Source: Solanum dulcamara (Eukaryota > Streptophyta > Magnoliopsida > Solanales > Solanaceae). From it: a stretch of 64,000 nucleotides of DNA. The stretch spans positions 13,088,949 through 13,152,948 of the forward strand of contig NC_077244.1 of assembly GCF_947179165.1 (NCBI RefSeq), given 5' to 3'. The position numbers were made by a program, and so were the translations under genes. Shown here piece by piece: positions 46,876 through 59,542 of the stretch (position 1 is its first letter; each line of letters starts with the position of its first letter). The notes under the pieces are model-generated. The model was given only the letters and a program-made list of their open reading frames with translations, was not told where the DNA came from and made no database searches.

Positions 46876-49088
46876 TGTAACACCTCATAACATGGAAAGT
46901 TATGATTAGAAGAGAGTTGTAGAAAACTGGTTCTGGTGCAGTGCTCTACGAGGAGGTCTACAGATTGTAGAAAGTTATGCAGCCCGTAGGACCACCCGTA
47001 GAAGAGGAACAAACCAAAATGTTGACAAGTTATATTATACGGACGGTCATACGATCTGTACATACTCCTATGGACCGTAGACCTATATGTAGGAAGTCCT
47101 AATGAAAGTTAGAAATGTTGAGTCTATAAAGTTAATCCATGAACAGTCAGGACGGACCACGGTGGGTTGTACGGACCATAGGAGGATCCATAGACCAAAT
47201 CATGATAATTAGGGAATTTTGGGCATTGGGAGTTATATAGGAGTTTGTACGGCCCGTGCAAGGTTCCACGAGCCGTAGACCTAGCTATAGATGGAAAGAT
47301 CAAAGAAGTTGTACAGGATGAGTGGGGACTATGGAGCGTAGAAGTTTTTACTGCCCGTAAAGGGTGATCGTAAAAGAGAACTTCAAAAAAATAGATTTTT
47401 AACCATTGATTTTCACGAGACCTTATGCGACTTGTCTAGAGTTCTACAGACTGTAGAGGGCATCCGTAGAACCAGCCGTCAGTTAATTCTTAGGGGGTAA
47501 TTCAGACTTTTCCCATTCTTTTAATGTTAAATCTATATCATTTTGGGCTACTTTTCTCTGAACTATAAATACCCAAACCCTACAAATTTCACCCATTCTC
47601 TCTCAAACTCTCTCACGCAAAAACTTCTCTCTAAAATTCTCTCAAGTCTTCTTCTTTATTTAAGCTAGGGTTTCAAGCTCAAGTCTCTGTTACAAAAACT
47701 TTTAAGGTTTTGATTTATCAAGGTATATGAAAATTTCATCTTTGGATCCTTTCCATCCATGGAGTCCCATAGATTTCCCTACTTATTTAATGAATTTCAA
47801 TCCAATTTTCTAGGGTTCTGATGATCTTGCATTGAGTTTATTTATGTATGGTTTTATTCAATCTCAATGATGTTGTTATGCATGGGTTGATCTTAATTTC
47901 ATTTTTTGATGAATTTCACATGTGCCCATGCATTATGCTTATTTGTGATTAAGAACCACATTTTGAAGTCATGCATGCACTATGGATTTTATGAATTATG
48001 ATCTATGGATGCTTCTAGATGAAACGTCAATATGAATTTTATGAAAAAGCTTATTGTGATTATGATTCTTTAGATAAGAATCTTTTATGAATATGTTATG
48101 AGATCGTGATATGTCAAAGGATAAATTCTTATGATTTATGTTATGATGAATTTAGTATTACTAATTCTTACTATTTTCTAAGATTATAATACGCTCATGC
48201 TTATGTATAATATTCCGTAGAGAGAATTACCTCGCATCGAATGGACTCTGGGATAGAGGCTCTCTTTTTAGTAGAGGTTGGATCTCTAGGAGAAAAGGGT
48301 CATCAGTTTGTTGAGACTTGATCCCTTATATCTTACTAGATCCACTTAGGCGATGTTTATGGTCCTTACCTTGGAAAGTAGGACAACCTCTTTTCGATGT
48401 GAGGTAGACACTGGACTTTATGTTATAGCTTACTTTGTTTATGTTGGTTAAAGGTATCTCTCACTAGGACTTATGATTCTTACTATATTATGTTATTATT
48501 ATTATTCTTATGATTTTCTTATGAATATTGCATTGACCATGATTTACATTTCTAAAGAGGTATTAAAGGAATTTCATATGATTCAGCTTGGTCATTGCAT
48601 TATCACGTTTATGTCATGCAATGCATCTTCTTCATACTCAGTACACTATAGTACTGACACATACTTTTCACCTATATTATTACATAATATAGGTCACGAT
48701 GGTCTTGTCTGTTCTCGTGGATAGTATAGTTTCCATTTGACGTTGCTTGCTTTGGAGAGTCCTCATATCTCGAGAGCGCAACCACTTATGTCATCTTTCA
48801 TTTCATCATTTTACTTTTAGATCCTTTGGGTGAGATAGGGATTATCCTATGCCCCGTTAATGGTAATAGAGGCTTGTCAAGATAGAATACTATGCTTTTT
48901 GTTTATTTAAGATGTTATGCTTGAATTCTCTTTCATCGAGATATATATTATTTAGACTTATCTTTCACATGTACGTTACTCTTGATTATCATGTTATCTT
49001 ATGTCATACTATGCTAAGAGACTTGTTTAGGATCTTTCAGGATCCTATTCGTTGTGTCACATCTAGGGTCTAGCATCGTCTTGTGACA
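46876..49088 (+). mobile_element. Solo LTR (plus orientation), no clean TSD
   Basis: 2213 bp, tgtaacacctcat... to ...cgtcttgtgaca. It interrupts a phrase of the outer LTR that reads agtggg...catcatacgcc on either side. Flanks ggatg and acatc do not match. Contains a TATA box (47564-47571). Resembles the LTR at 54132-56155 in its start and end. Confidence 0.75.
47564..47571 (+). promoter_or_regulatory. TATA box in solo LTR
   Basis: tataaata in ctctgaactataaatacccaaaccc, followed by a CT-rich leader (ctctctcaaactctctcac). Typical LTR promoter layout about 0.7 kb into the LTR. Confidence 0.5.
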
Positions 49089-51309
49089 ACATCATACGCC
49101 AACTAAAGTTGAAAATAAAAACAATAATAAAAAATGGGAAAGTAACACTGCAGGGTCTAAAAGTGGAATTCTAATAAGAAGTGCACACGAGTCTAGGAAT
49201 AAACAAAAATGTAAGCTGATGACTATCTTTAACCTCAGTAGACCCCATAAGTCTATAAAGTACAGTTGTGTCCCATAAGCCCGAAGAGTACACAAAAGGA
49301 CAAGGGATAGTACTAAAGGATATTAGGATACTCTGTGTCAAAACGTCATCCCCGGACTTCAACAGTGAACCCAAATAGAATAACATGTCAGGTATCGAAC
49401 CTAACAAATAAGGGTGATGCCCAAACTTGAAAGGTGGCTAAAGAGATATGCCAGGACTTGAATCGTGGCTGAAAGGATATGCAAGGACTTGACCCATGGC
49501 TGAAGAGATCATAAGACCAGGAATTGATTTTTGGGAAAATACGAGCAGCCATGGAGAAATCCCATGTTGAGTGTCATCAATAAATCACTTCAAAATCAAA
49601 CCGCATACAATTCCAATAAGTCAATCAACAATCAAAATCACAACCTAACAATCAGTGAGCACAAACAACAAAGGAATTATGGATAATAGGTCACGAAAGC
49701 TGAGTTACCACCTAGTTAAGGCTCATCTATCATACCTTAGTCTGTAATATCACCCTACAGGGAGCTAAGCCTTTCTGAAGCAACGTTAGGGAATCTCAAC
49801 TCCAAAACGCAAGACTAAGGAAACCCTAGCCTACATATAGGCTAAGGCCAATAACAAGCTTCTAAATGTCACAACATATAAAAAAAGCCCACAAGATAAA
49901 AGATGATCCCAGTAAGGGAATAAAAAATGCTAATTCTCCTAAAAGCCAGAAAATATGGCCTAAGCATGATTTATAAACAAATTAGGCATGATCAACTACA
50001 AACCAAACCTACATTCCAACTAATCAACATGAATTCACATTGTCGAGCTCAATCTAAATACTGGGAAGTAATAGCCTATCTTAATGTAGACCGTGCAGAT
50101 TCCAAATTCACAATTTTGGAGTTTAACCCTTATGAATGGCTTCCAACCACTGCATGCTAACAAAATCAGAATCACAAAATCAATATAGATGTTTTGATAA
50201 AAAAAATTGGAAATGAGCCCAAAATTTGAGTCAAGTGATTATGGGACATGCCCGAGAATTTCAAAATTGACTCTATCAAAAGTTACATTTATGCTCCCCA
50301 AACTTGTATCCCCCAAAAGGACACAATTCAGGGCTTGGAATACAACAAAACATCAACATACAACTAATTCAACATTTAAGCTCAAAAGGAAAAGGTTGGC
50401 AGCCCTCTGGGGCAGATATTACCTCAAAAAAGCATTCCCCGATTATCCCCAAACACTCGAATGCGTAGACACAACCTTTCCAAACACATCGGGGTTGAAA
50501 TAACCCAGAACAGACACTTCCAACACTCATAAACCCAAAAGGAAATTCTAATACATAGTTGAATCACGTCTATTTTTTAAATAAAAAGACAAGATGAATA
50601 CTCTACACGATCTCTAAGAAGGGGTCCGTGAATGTAGAGGCCAACTTAGCTAGGCCTTCACGAACATGGAGGAGAGCTCGTGATACTAGAGGGCAATTCA
50701 CTCTTTCCTTCACAGACGCAGTTAAGGCCCCGCGATCACGGAGATAAACTCTCATATCTCCACAAACATGAAGGGCAATCCTTTTTCTACGCCAGCTGAT
50801 GCATATCAATTGGTTTTGGCCAAGTTCATAATCCCCTACTGGGTGCTCAAGATTTATTCTGAACCCATGCATGCAAGTAAAATATGCCACCCTACAAAAT
50901 TTGACATTCTAGACTAAATAGAGATGTCAAAACTTCAAACCGAGGTCGTCTCGATGAAAAGTGGGTCCCACACTCAACCTTTATTTTAAGCCAAATTTCA
51001 CAAAATGGCTCAAGACTATCCCGAACGCCTCAAGATCCTCATCAAATATCTTATAGACCAAACTCAACATTTTGGAGATAATGGAACCATTAGAATTGCA
51101 TTCTGAGGCTATTTACCTAATGTTTTGAGAGAAGTTCACTATTCAAGTTTCAAAAAATCCAAAACACAGAAACTTTCATAAAAAACAAATGAATGACCAC
51201 ATGAACAAACTGTCAGTCCCAATATATCCTAAATGACCTAGGGTCACTATGGAAGTGCTCTAAATAATGAAAAAGTAATAACAAGGAAGTGGCCTAAAGG
51301 GTCATTACA

Positions 51310-53400
51310 TTATCCACTACTAAAAAGGAATTTCGTCCATAAAAATAAGAGTCAAGAAGTACCAGAAAGATCAAATAAGGCTGGGAATTACTCTCATATC
51401 TCATGCTCGATCTCCCAATACTTAAAAAACTAGATTTAGAGATGGACTGATTCTGTATCTTAAGGGCAAAATCCATTACTAATCTTACTTAGCAATAAAT
51501 ATTTGTTAGTAACGAGCAAAATAGCGATGGATCAGTGACGACATTCATAGCTAAATATTGTGTTTTTAGTAGTGTCCCATGTAGCCTTCTCAACTAGACA
51601 ATGCCTCCAATAGACCTTAAATACAGAAATGGCTCTAAATCACAACCTCTTGATATTTCTAGCCAAAATAGCAAGTCACTCCTCCACGAAGGTAAAACGG
51701 TCATCAAAATCAACAGAATCATACCATAGCATATAAGACTAATCGAGAATATACCGATAAAGCATAAAAACATGAAAAATGGGATGGATAGATGAAAAGA
51801 AAGAGGTAGGTCAAACTCATATGAGATATCACCAAAAGTCCAAAGAATCTCAAATGGCCCAATATACCTGAGCTAAGCTTGTCCACCTCCCAAATCTTAT
51901 CATGCCTTTCATGGGTGATACTTGTAAGAACACCCGGTCAGCAACCCCAAAACTCAAAGGTCGATGCCTACGGTCAACATAACTCTTGTACCTACTATGT
52001 GCTGACCTAAGCCTATCCTGAATAACCCAAAATCTGTCTAAAGCCTCCTGAAGAAATTCTATACCACATGACCAAGGCTCTGAAGATCAAACTAACTAAT
52101 TAGAAAGTGACAACGCCTACCATATAAGGCCTCTAATGAGGCCATCTGAATACTCGAGTTGTAGTTGTTGTTGTATGCAAACTCCATTAAAGGAAAGAAC
52201 TGGTCCTACTAACCTTCAAAGTCTAACACATAAGTATACAACAAATCCTCTAACGCCAAAAAGTAGACTGAACTAGAAAGAAGTGTGCTGACTTGGTCAA
52301 TAAATGAATGATGAGTCAAATGTTGTCAACACCTATTAGTCCAAGGTTGTCCCATAATGAAGTCTATGGTGATGCGTTACCATTTTTACTTCGAAATAGG
52401 TAATCTTTGAAGCTCACCATAAGGCTTCAAATGATTGACCTTTATCTACTAGAAACACAAGCAACGAGACACATAGTCTGTAATATCTCTCAACATATCA
52501 CTCTACCAGTAGTATTGCCTAAAATCAAGATACATATTCACTGTACCTGGATGGATATAATATCTAGAATCATGGTCCTCATAAAGAATCAAACCTCTAA
52601 CCCTCAAAACACAAATATGACTGTCAAACCTCAAAAATCCATCTAAATCTAAGGTTGCCTGCTCAGCATCACCTCATAAAACTCGATATCTGATTGTTAC
52701 TAAGGACTCATCCTCAAACTAACAGACACAAATCCGATATAAGAGAGATGACTGAAGGCCAACATAGGCTAGAACCCGCCTAGAATCTGAGATATCTAAA
52801 TAAATCATCATATTGGATAAAGATTGAATGTCTAATGCCAAAGGTCTCTCTATAGTAGAAAGAAAGGCTAGACTATCATACTCACCATTTTCCGGCTCAA
52901 GGTATCCACTACCATATTTGCCTTGATTGAATGGTAAAAAATAGAGAGATCATAGTCCATTAAGTGCTTAATCCACCTATGCTAGCTCTAATTGAGGTCT
53001 TTCTAGTCATAATGTACAGTAGACTCTTGTGATCAGTGTAGATCTCATATCGAACTCCTTACAAGTAATGTCTCGAAATCTTAAGTGTAAAAACTACCAC
53101 TGTGAACTCCAAATCATGAGTAAGGTAATTTCACTCATGCAGCTTAATCTATCTTGATGTATATGTTATCACTCGAACCTAATATATCAAAAAACAACCC
53201 AAACCAATGTTGGATGTGTCACAATACACCATGAAGCCCTTACCCTTAATCTAAAGTGTCAAAACTGAAGCAGTAGTAAACAACTTCTTGAGTTTCTCAA
53301 AGCTTATCTCACACTCCTATAACCTCAAAAAAGGAACATTGAGGTGAGTCAATTGGGTCAAAATTTTGTAATATATAAGAATCCCTCCATAATCTATCTA
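51310..53400 (-). pseudogene. Gypsy pol remnant: RNase H, integrase, chromodomain
   Basis: Minus-strand reading from about 53345: VPFLRL then ECEISFEKLKKLFTTASVL (start of RNase H), FMVYCDTSNIGLGC and YEIYTDHKSLLYIMT; integrase C-terminal half at about 52240-51870 with EFAYNNNYNSSIQMA, LEALYGRRC, KSYVDRRHRPLSFGVADRV and VFLQVSPMKGMIRFG; chromodomain at about 51700-51590 with FTFVEE, LAILARN and the partial end RHCLVEKATWD, then an insertion (51474-51574) and the C-terminal tail. Many stops. The RT half and gag are missing; the region ends at an inverted junction near 53400. Confidence 0.75.
51474..51574. mobile_element. CACTA-like mini-element (about 100 bp)
   Basis: Right end, minus strand: CACTACTAAAAACACAA. 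Left end, plus strand: cattactaatc, one base from cactactaa. Inside is a subterminal-type word cgatggatcagtgacgaca, as in nightshade CACTA elements. It interrupts the chromodomain after the ATWD codons. A tcc flanks the right end and overlaps the left end, so the 3-bp TSD is unclear. Non-autonomous. Confidence 0.6.
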
Positions 53401-53424
53401 TAGTAATTTGCTAATTGGGAGCAA

Positions 53425-54108
53425 TTAAAAAATGCTCATAGCTAGAAGAAATCTTATTCTGATATAAGGAGAAGATACATAGAGTTTGAGGTTGATTATT
53501 GGGTCTTCTTGAAGGTCTTTCCCATGAAGGGGATGATGCATTTTGGTAAAGGAAAAGATTAGTCCCTGGTACTTTAGTCAATATGATATTCTGAGAAGGA
53601 TTAGAAAAGTAGCTTATGAGCTAGAGTTGCCTATGGAGTTGGAAGCAATTAATCTCATATTCCATGTCTCTATGTTGAAGAAGTATGTTGGTGATCGATC
53701 ACCCAACGTTTCTTTAGATAATGTTAGGGTTAAAGATAGTTTATCCTTTGAGGATGTACCGGTTCATATAGTAGATTGACGGATTTGCAAGTTGAGGACC
53801 AAAGAGGTAGCATTAGTGAAAATTTTATGGAGAAATTAATTTGTTGAAGAGACTAAATGGGAATATGAAGAGGTTATGAAAGTTAGATACCATTAGTTAT
53901 TCTTTCTTCATGATGACGATAATGAAGGTAAGAGTATTTTCCTTCTTTCAGATTCAACACCTATACTTATATTTGAATATTTCAGCTTCTAGATTATATT
54001 CATGCGTTGTGTTCTCCTTTAAATGTTTATGACCTTGATAGAAAAAAAAATTAGTTCATAGAAAGTTAGCTTAATTTGATTACCTTCGCTATACTATCAT
54101 TCGAGGAT
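53425..54108 (+). pseudogene. Gypsy integrase C-terminus and chromodomain
   Basis: Plus strand: RRRYIEFEVDYWVFLKVFP and MKGMMHFGKGK in one frame, then ILRRIRKVAYELELP (53590-53635), INLIFHVSMLKKYVGDRSP, DNVRVKDSLSFEDVPVHIV, a stop, then RICKLRTKEVALVKILWRN and FVEETKWEYEEVMKVRYH (chromodomain core, about 53840-53895). One frameshift and about three stops. Placed directly before a polypurine tract and LTR, as expected for the 3' end of pol. Begins at the inverted junction with the 51310-53400 remnant. Confidence 0.8.
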
Positions 54109-54131
54109 GAAGGATCCCAAGGGGGAGATAG
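54109..54131 (+). other. Polypurine tract
   Basis: aaggatcccaagggggagat just before the LTR start; primes plus-strand DNA synthesis in LTR elements. Confidence 0.75.
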
Positions 54132-56155
54132 TGTAACACCTCACAAATTCTACACTAAGGATCTAAACCATTTGTCATAGGTACATGAGCTTGGATAAGG
54201 AGATTTCCTTCTTGTGCACGTGTTTTAAGGTCGATTCCTAAGTATAGTAAGTGTATGTGATGTGGTTTAGGTACATAAAGGACCTATAACACTAATTCAA
54301 GTTCATAGCTTTCCTATTGATTATGTTTTTCTTATGAGTGCATGCGAGTAAATGCCAAATGACTATATCTCTCAGCATATTAAGAATTGAGTGCCCTATG
54401 ACATTCCAAATGTAATACATTTGAGTCTTCTTTCCAACACCACCATGTTAGTATCAATCCAATCTTAGAGTAAAAAGTAATGATTATTTTACCTGAGACA
54501 CTTCCAACAGAGATTTCAGGACTTGATTTTTACGGGTCTAATCTATGGGTCGTAGATTAAACTACGGTTCGTAATTTGATCTTGTAAAATGAACAAATTG
54601 GGATTGTTTTAGTCTTTTTTCATTCTTCCTAACCATAGTACACGATGTTTTATCTTCAATTAAGGGAGTATATAATATTAAGAACTCATTTTCCCTTTCA
54701 TCCACTTTCTCAATTCCCTAAACTTAGAAAAACCCTCAAGAAGAGGCTATAGTTATGGTTTTGAGGCTACCAATAAAGTTCCTCTTTTCAAATATCATTC
54801 TATCAAGTATGTAAGGCTTCAATGAGGGTATCCATTCACTCTCATGCCTAAATTTTGTTTACTTTAAAAGATCTTACAAAATTGTTAGAATCCAAGTAAA
54901 GATTTTTACACAATTCATGACTTTTGTTATAAGCCCATGTTCTTGTTTAGTTTACTTCAGTTTTAAAATCTTATTGAACTAGTTTAGCAAGATTTATGTG
55001 GTTTTTTTTAACTCTGATGGCTTTAAGCATGAAATTAGCATGATATGATACATATTTCAACTTCAATACAGACTATTTGAGATATGATTTTTGAGCTTAA
55101 TCTCACAATTGATTTAGATAGATAGACAGTTTACCTATTTATGAACATCAATATAAGTATATTATTTTGAGAGGATTATTTAGTATCAAGAGGATGTGAG
55201 TTTAGAAAACCCAAGTCCCATAACTACATGCCATGATAGGATTTGCGTATAACTCTTTGTCGGTCAACCCCTTTATCCCTTTAAATCTCAATTAGTGGAT
55301 CGACACTAGATAAATAGGATTTACACCCCAGCAAGGTGTAGTGTAGCCCTTTTAACTAGGATTAGAAGTTGGAGATTATGAGCTCACATGGTGTATGTCA
55401 GTTACGTTATAAGAAACTCCCTAGTAAAAGTATTTTTTATGCTATACTCTCAACTTACCATTTTGAACTTTTGGATATGATTTCATGTACATATGCTTAG
55501 TGCAGAGTTATCCAAAATAGACTCGTCTTTATGTGTTTGAAAGAAGATACTCAAATGATATTTCTGTAAATTTCAGAATGTCTTTTAAGTTATTTCACTA
55601 TCTTTATGATTATTGAAACGCCATTCATTCTCATCACATGTTGTCACCAGTTACGATTATGCTTAGTGTCCTCTAACATACTCAGTACATTCCACTTATT
55701 GGCCACATACTTTTCTCAGTGATACACCCTCTTGTGAAGTAGATTCAAGTGTTCGCTCTCAGACTTGTAGCTAGATAGGCCACATCTTTCAAATCAGAAG
55801 TTGGTGAGTCCTCCTCATTCGGGGACTTCATGGATTATTTAGTAGTTAGGATTATTATTGGTACTTCTAGTTGTTTTGAGGTAGCTGGCGATCATGTCCT
55901 GGCACACTTATTTCTTTTATTTCAGATAGGAGAGGTTTTATTCAAACACTAGTTTTTCCATCTCATGGATCTTTTAATTATTTTAATCAGATTAATATTA
56001 AGTATATGTTGCAGTTAACAGAGTTCAGCTACCACTCGTATTTCATAAAATGTCATATTAGATCATTAGCATCATGACAATACCAAAGGTCCACTTGGAA
56101 TCATTTGTGATCTTGAGTATTGGCCATACTTAGAGTGTAGACTCGGGTCATGACA
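54132..56155 (+). mobile_element. Gypsy 3' LTR (plus orientation)
   Basis: 2024 bp, tgtaacacctcac... to ...gggtcatgaca. Follows the pol 3' end and polypurine tract. It has a TATA-like gtatataatatt at about 54667. The right flank is ctttt; the left side of the element is lost, so no TSD can be checked. Confidence 0.85.
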
Positions 56156-56787
56156 CTTTTATCAATTATCATTTTATAGAAAATCTTCCCTCTCTCTCCT
56201 TCTCTGCAAGACGTATTTTCTTATAATAAAATTTTAAAACATGAAAAGATAAAGTGCAATTTTATTAATAATATTATTCATGAGATTTTTGTGTACTTAC
56301 TGATATGGGATATACACACAAAGCGTGTAATCAGAGATTGTTGAGGATATGTCATATCGACATATTCATATCATTAAAGGTTGTACTATCTTAATTAGCT
56401 TCACATATTTCTTACTTTATGGAAAAATGCACCATCCCTTTGTTATGTATTTTATTTAATGAATAAAATATAAATGGTATTAATATTGTTAATTTTAGCA
56501 TCTCCCTTATAACAACTCAACATTTAAAATATAAAGAAGTTTTATAATAATTATACGAGACAAACATGCAACCCACATTTTAGAGACAAGTATTTAAAAG
56601 TGTGGGAGTGACTTTCTAATGTTGTTCTACTTGATTTTGAAATAAGGAGAAAGAATTTTTAGAATATATTAATATTGAAAAATTAATAACATCTTATGTG
56701 GTCTTTTTGTTCAAGATGATTCTAAAAATGAGGATTTGAAGAGAAAGAAAAATTAAAAGGATAGCAAAATATTTTTGTTGAAATTTT
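56156..56787. other. AT-rich DNA between elements, no gene
   Basis: No coding similarity and no terminal repeats. It may be a rare piece of non-element DNA in this part of the window. Confidence 0.5.
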
Positions 56788-59183
56788 TGTCACAACTCGA
56801 ATCCAGGTGTGATAGCACTCATCTCAACTCGACGAGACAAGTCAACCTAAAGCCCAACAGAAAGTAAATACGGAAATAAATGAAATAAAATAAGGTTTAA
56901 CTTAATCAAAAAAGGTAAATAATCTCAAAATCCATCAAGACTAATTGTCACGTATACAAGCCAATAATACATTTATCAAAATATGAAAGAAAATACAGTC
57001 ACAATGACTTTCTCTTTAGAGTAGGACTAAAACATAATAAAAGAGTAAGAGGTGTCTCTGGGTGGATGCAACAGCTACCTTGACACTCAAACTAGTAGCC
57101 TTAGATATGGTAGGGAAAGGTAGGAGTCATGCAGGTTTGGGCTCACAACCTACACAAGTGTAGAAGCAAGGAGTGAGTACCAAATAGCATGGTACTCAAC
57201 AAGTGGATAGCTAATATTAAGCAAAGCTAAATAGAATTGTGTTGTGCCAACGAGAATGGAGAAGATGCCCCATCAGGAAGTATTATGCGCAGACCACTCA
57301 CCTACTCCTATCATCCCAATCAAACCTTCTCTGACTGTTTGCACTGAAATCAGTCCAGTCTAACATTTCTAATATCATATGTATCATATTTAGTAATAGT
57401 TTACAAGTCTCAGTCAAATCAAATCAATTCAATAGTATCATTCACGGGAAACAACAGGGGATAAAGACAGGCCACAAATGGAAAAAGATGTGCAATGCAA
57501 TGTAATGAAATATCACATATAGTGATTCATGTAATTCTAATAATACACATCCACTGAGTAGCACTCCGGAACACATAGATCATTCACATGGCCCATACAT
57601 TCACCGGAACTATTTTCCTTCGACATAGCCAGAACCATTCCCTTCGGCATAATCATGAATCGCCAAAACCATTTCACTTTAGCATAATGATCATTTCCAT
57701 TCCATCACAGTATATCAGAACCAATGCAACTAAGAAGTGTTTATACAAGTCACAATAATGGAATGATATCAACAATAATTCACATCTTATATCAATATAA
57801 TCATTTCACATGTCCACAATTCATCAAAATCATCATTATCTTGATCACACCATTAGAATTCATCAAACCATTTTATAACCCCTCTTCGTTAGTAAGATCA
57901 ATCACTATAGTCAAACACTCCAAACCAATATCAATTACTCCCCAACACCCATAATAAGAAATATTAATTCTAGAAGATTAAACAAAGATTTAGAAGTTCA
58001 CTTACCTTGAATTCAACCACAACTACTCCAAAACTTGGGCCTTCCCTTTAAATCAGCTCTCCAAATCAATAAAATCTAGTCAAAATATCCCAATAAGAAT
58101 ACATACACAATGACACCCAAATCATTAATTTTGAAAATTAGGCCAAAACCGACCCAAAAACTTGAATATGAAAACGAAAGGGTAAATTTGGATATTTTTG
58201 GATGAAAACATTCCTCATGAAATAAGTAATATATTAGTGACAACTATTTCAAAATTGGAGTTAAAATCAACTCATAACCACCAATTTAAGAAAGTTTGGG
58301 TTGTTTAAAACCCACCAAAAATTAGAGTCCAAAATCATGATATAAAGGCCAAAATCAATGTATAATCATTGGGTAATGAAAGATATGAGTTAAAATAACT
58401 TACTCAATTGTTTTCCTACAAAACTCCATGGAGAAATGACAATGGGACTTCCACAAATTCGGCCTTGCCTCCACAAATGTAGAAAAATGATTCTACTATC
58501 CTTCGCGATCAAGGCCAAGACTCTCAAGCACCAGATATCAGCAACCACAATTCATTCATAAAGTTATGAAATAGACCCTCCAAATTCATTGAAAATCTCG
58601 TGCAAGCAAACCGAACAAGCTATCCCACTAAATTTGATGTTACAAACTCAATGGAATCGTAAAATTTGAATTCAAAGTTTTCTTGACCCAAAATCTATTT
58701 AGTCACAATTAAACTAGTTTAGGACTCTAAAAGACCAAAACATCCTTGGAGCTTCTGAAAAATACACAGAAACATTTCCTAGGCCTAAAATCACCTTTTC
58801 AACCAAATTATTGGAAATCCAATTCTAGCATCCGAACCCCGAATGTTAATCAAAGTCAAACCTTTAAACTTCCAACTTAGAACCTCAAATCCCTGAAACA
58901 ACTCCAATTTCATAAACGATGACTCTTCTGGATAAAAATCCACATTCTAGAGCTGATGGAACTAATAGAATTCCACTTCGAGACTCATAGCTCTAGTTGG
59001 TACCAAATACCCCTTTTGAACAACTTAGGCCTCTAAATCTCAAAAAGTTCAAAAACTCAATTTTTTCAATGAATTTCCAAAACCAACACCAAACACTGTT
59101 AAAAATGACTTAAGGCAACTATCGGGAGGGGAAAAATAGTTATTTTACAAAAAATTTCAAAAATAACCTTCAGAGTCATTATA
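56788..59183 (-). mobile_element. Gypsy 3' LTR (minus orientation)
   Basis: 2396 bp, tgtcacaactcg... to ...gagtcattata (CA changed to TA). Adjoins minus-strand internal sequence at 59184. Same family as the solo LTR at 4077-6650, which is how that one is recognised. Contains loose repeats of the type ttccettcggcata... (cattcccttcggcata and similar) at 57600-57690. The ORF at 57724 is chance. Confidence 0.8.
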
Positions 59184-59542
59184 TCATCTATCACTAAAAA
59201 TCATGTTCATCCTCGAACATAAAGTAAAACAAAGTAACTGGAGCCTCAAAAAATTGGGGATATCGTGCAAGCAAAGAGGATTCCTCCTCCCAAGTAGCCT
59301 CTCCAGCCAAATGGAGTCATTGAACCTTCATTGAAGCTATCTCATTTGTCCTAAGCTTACGAACCGTCCAAAACAAGATGGAAATGGGCTCCTCCTCTAA
59401 TGTCAAATATAGACAAAACTTTGTGTATCATAACACACTCTATAGGTCTCAACTAACCCCACTATTTCTAACAACTCACTGCACATGGTTAGAAACTCAT
59501 GGGCGTCCTTAGTCTTCCCACCCTAAAAATAAAGGGGTCAAT
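59184..59542 (-). pseudogene. Gag joined to chromodomain: internal deletion remnant
   Basis: Minus strand from 59540: AHEFLTMCSELLEIVGLVET then YRVCYDTQSFVYI, which is gag sequence; then from about 59400 a switch to chromodomain sequence: TVRKLRTNEIASMKVQ, GEATWEEESSLLARYPQFF. The whole of protease, RT and integrase core (normally about 3-4 kb) is missing. The right side is cut by the next element's LTR. Confidence 0.65.

Larger units (their letters stand above)
46387..51309 (-). mobile_element. Gypsy 3' LTR (minus orientation), split by a solo LTR
   Basis: Left end tttcatgaccc (expected TGTCACGACCC, G changed to T), right end gggtcattaca. LTR sequence is 46387-46875 and 49089-51309, about 2.7 kb. 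At 51310 it passes into minus-strand gypsy internal sequence, which identifies it as the 3' LTR. The left end cuts the Athila-like LTR. ORFs at 46342, 49092, 49171, 50207 and 50603 are LTR sequence. Confidence 0.7.

Noticed and set aside
51315..51326. cactactaaaaa as the left end of a larger CACTA element
   Set aside because: Equivalent gypsy elements have a similar pyrimidine/AAA stretch right after the LTR, and the 3-bp flanks (atc, tcc) do not match.
56156..56787. Possible unique gene between elements
   Set aside because: Stops in all frames and no splice-bounded exon recognised.
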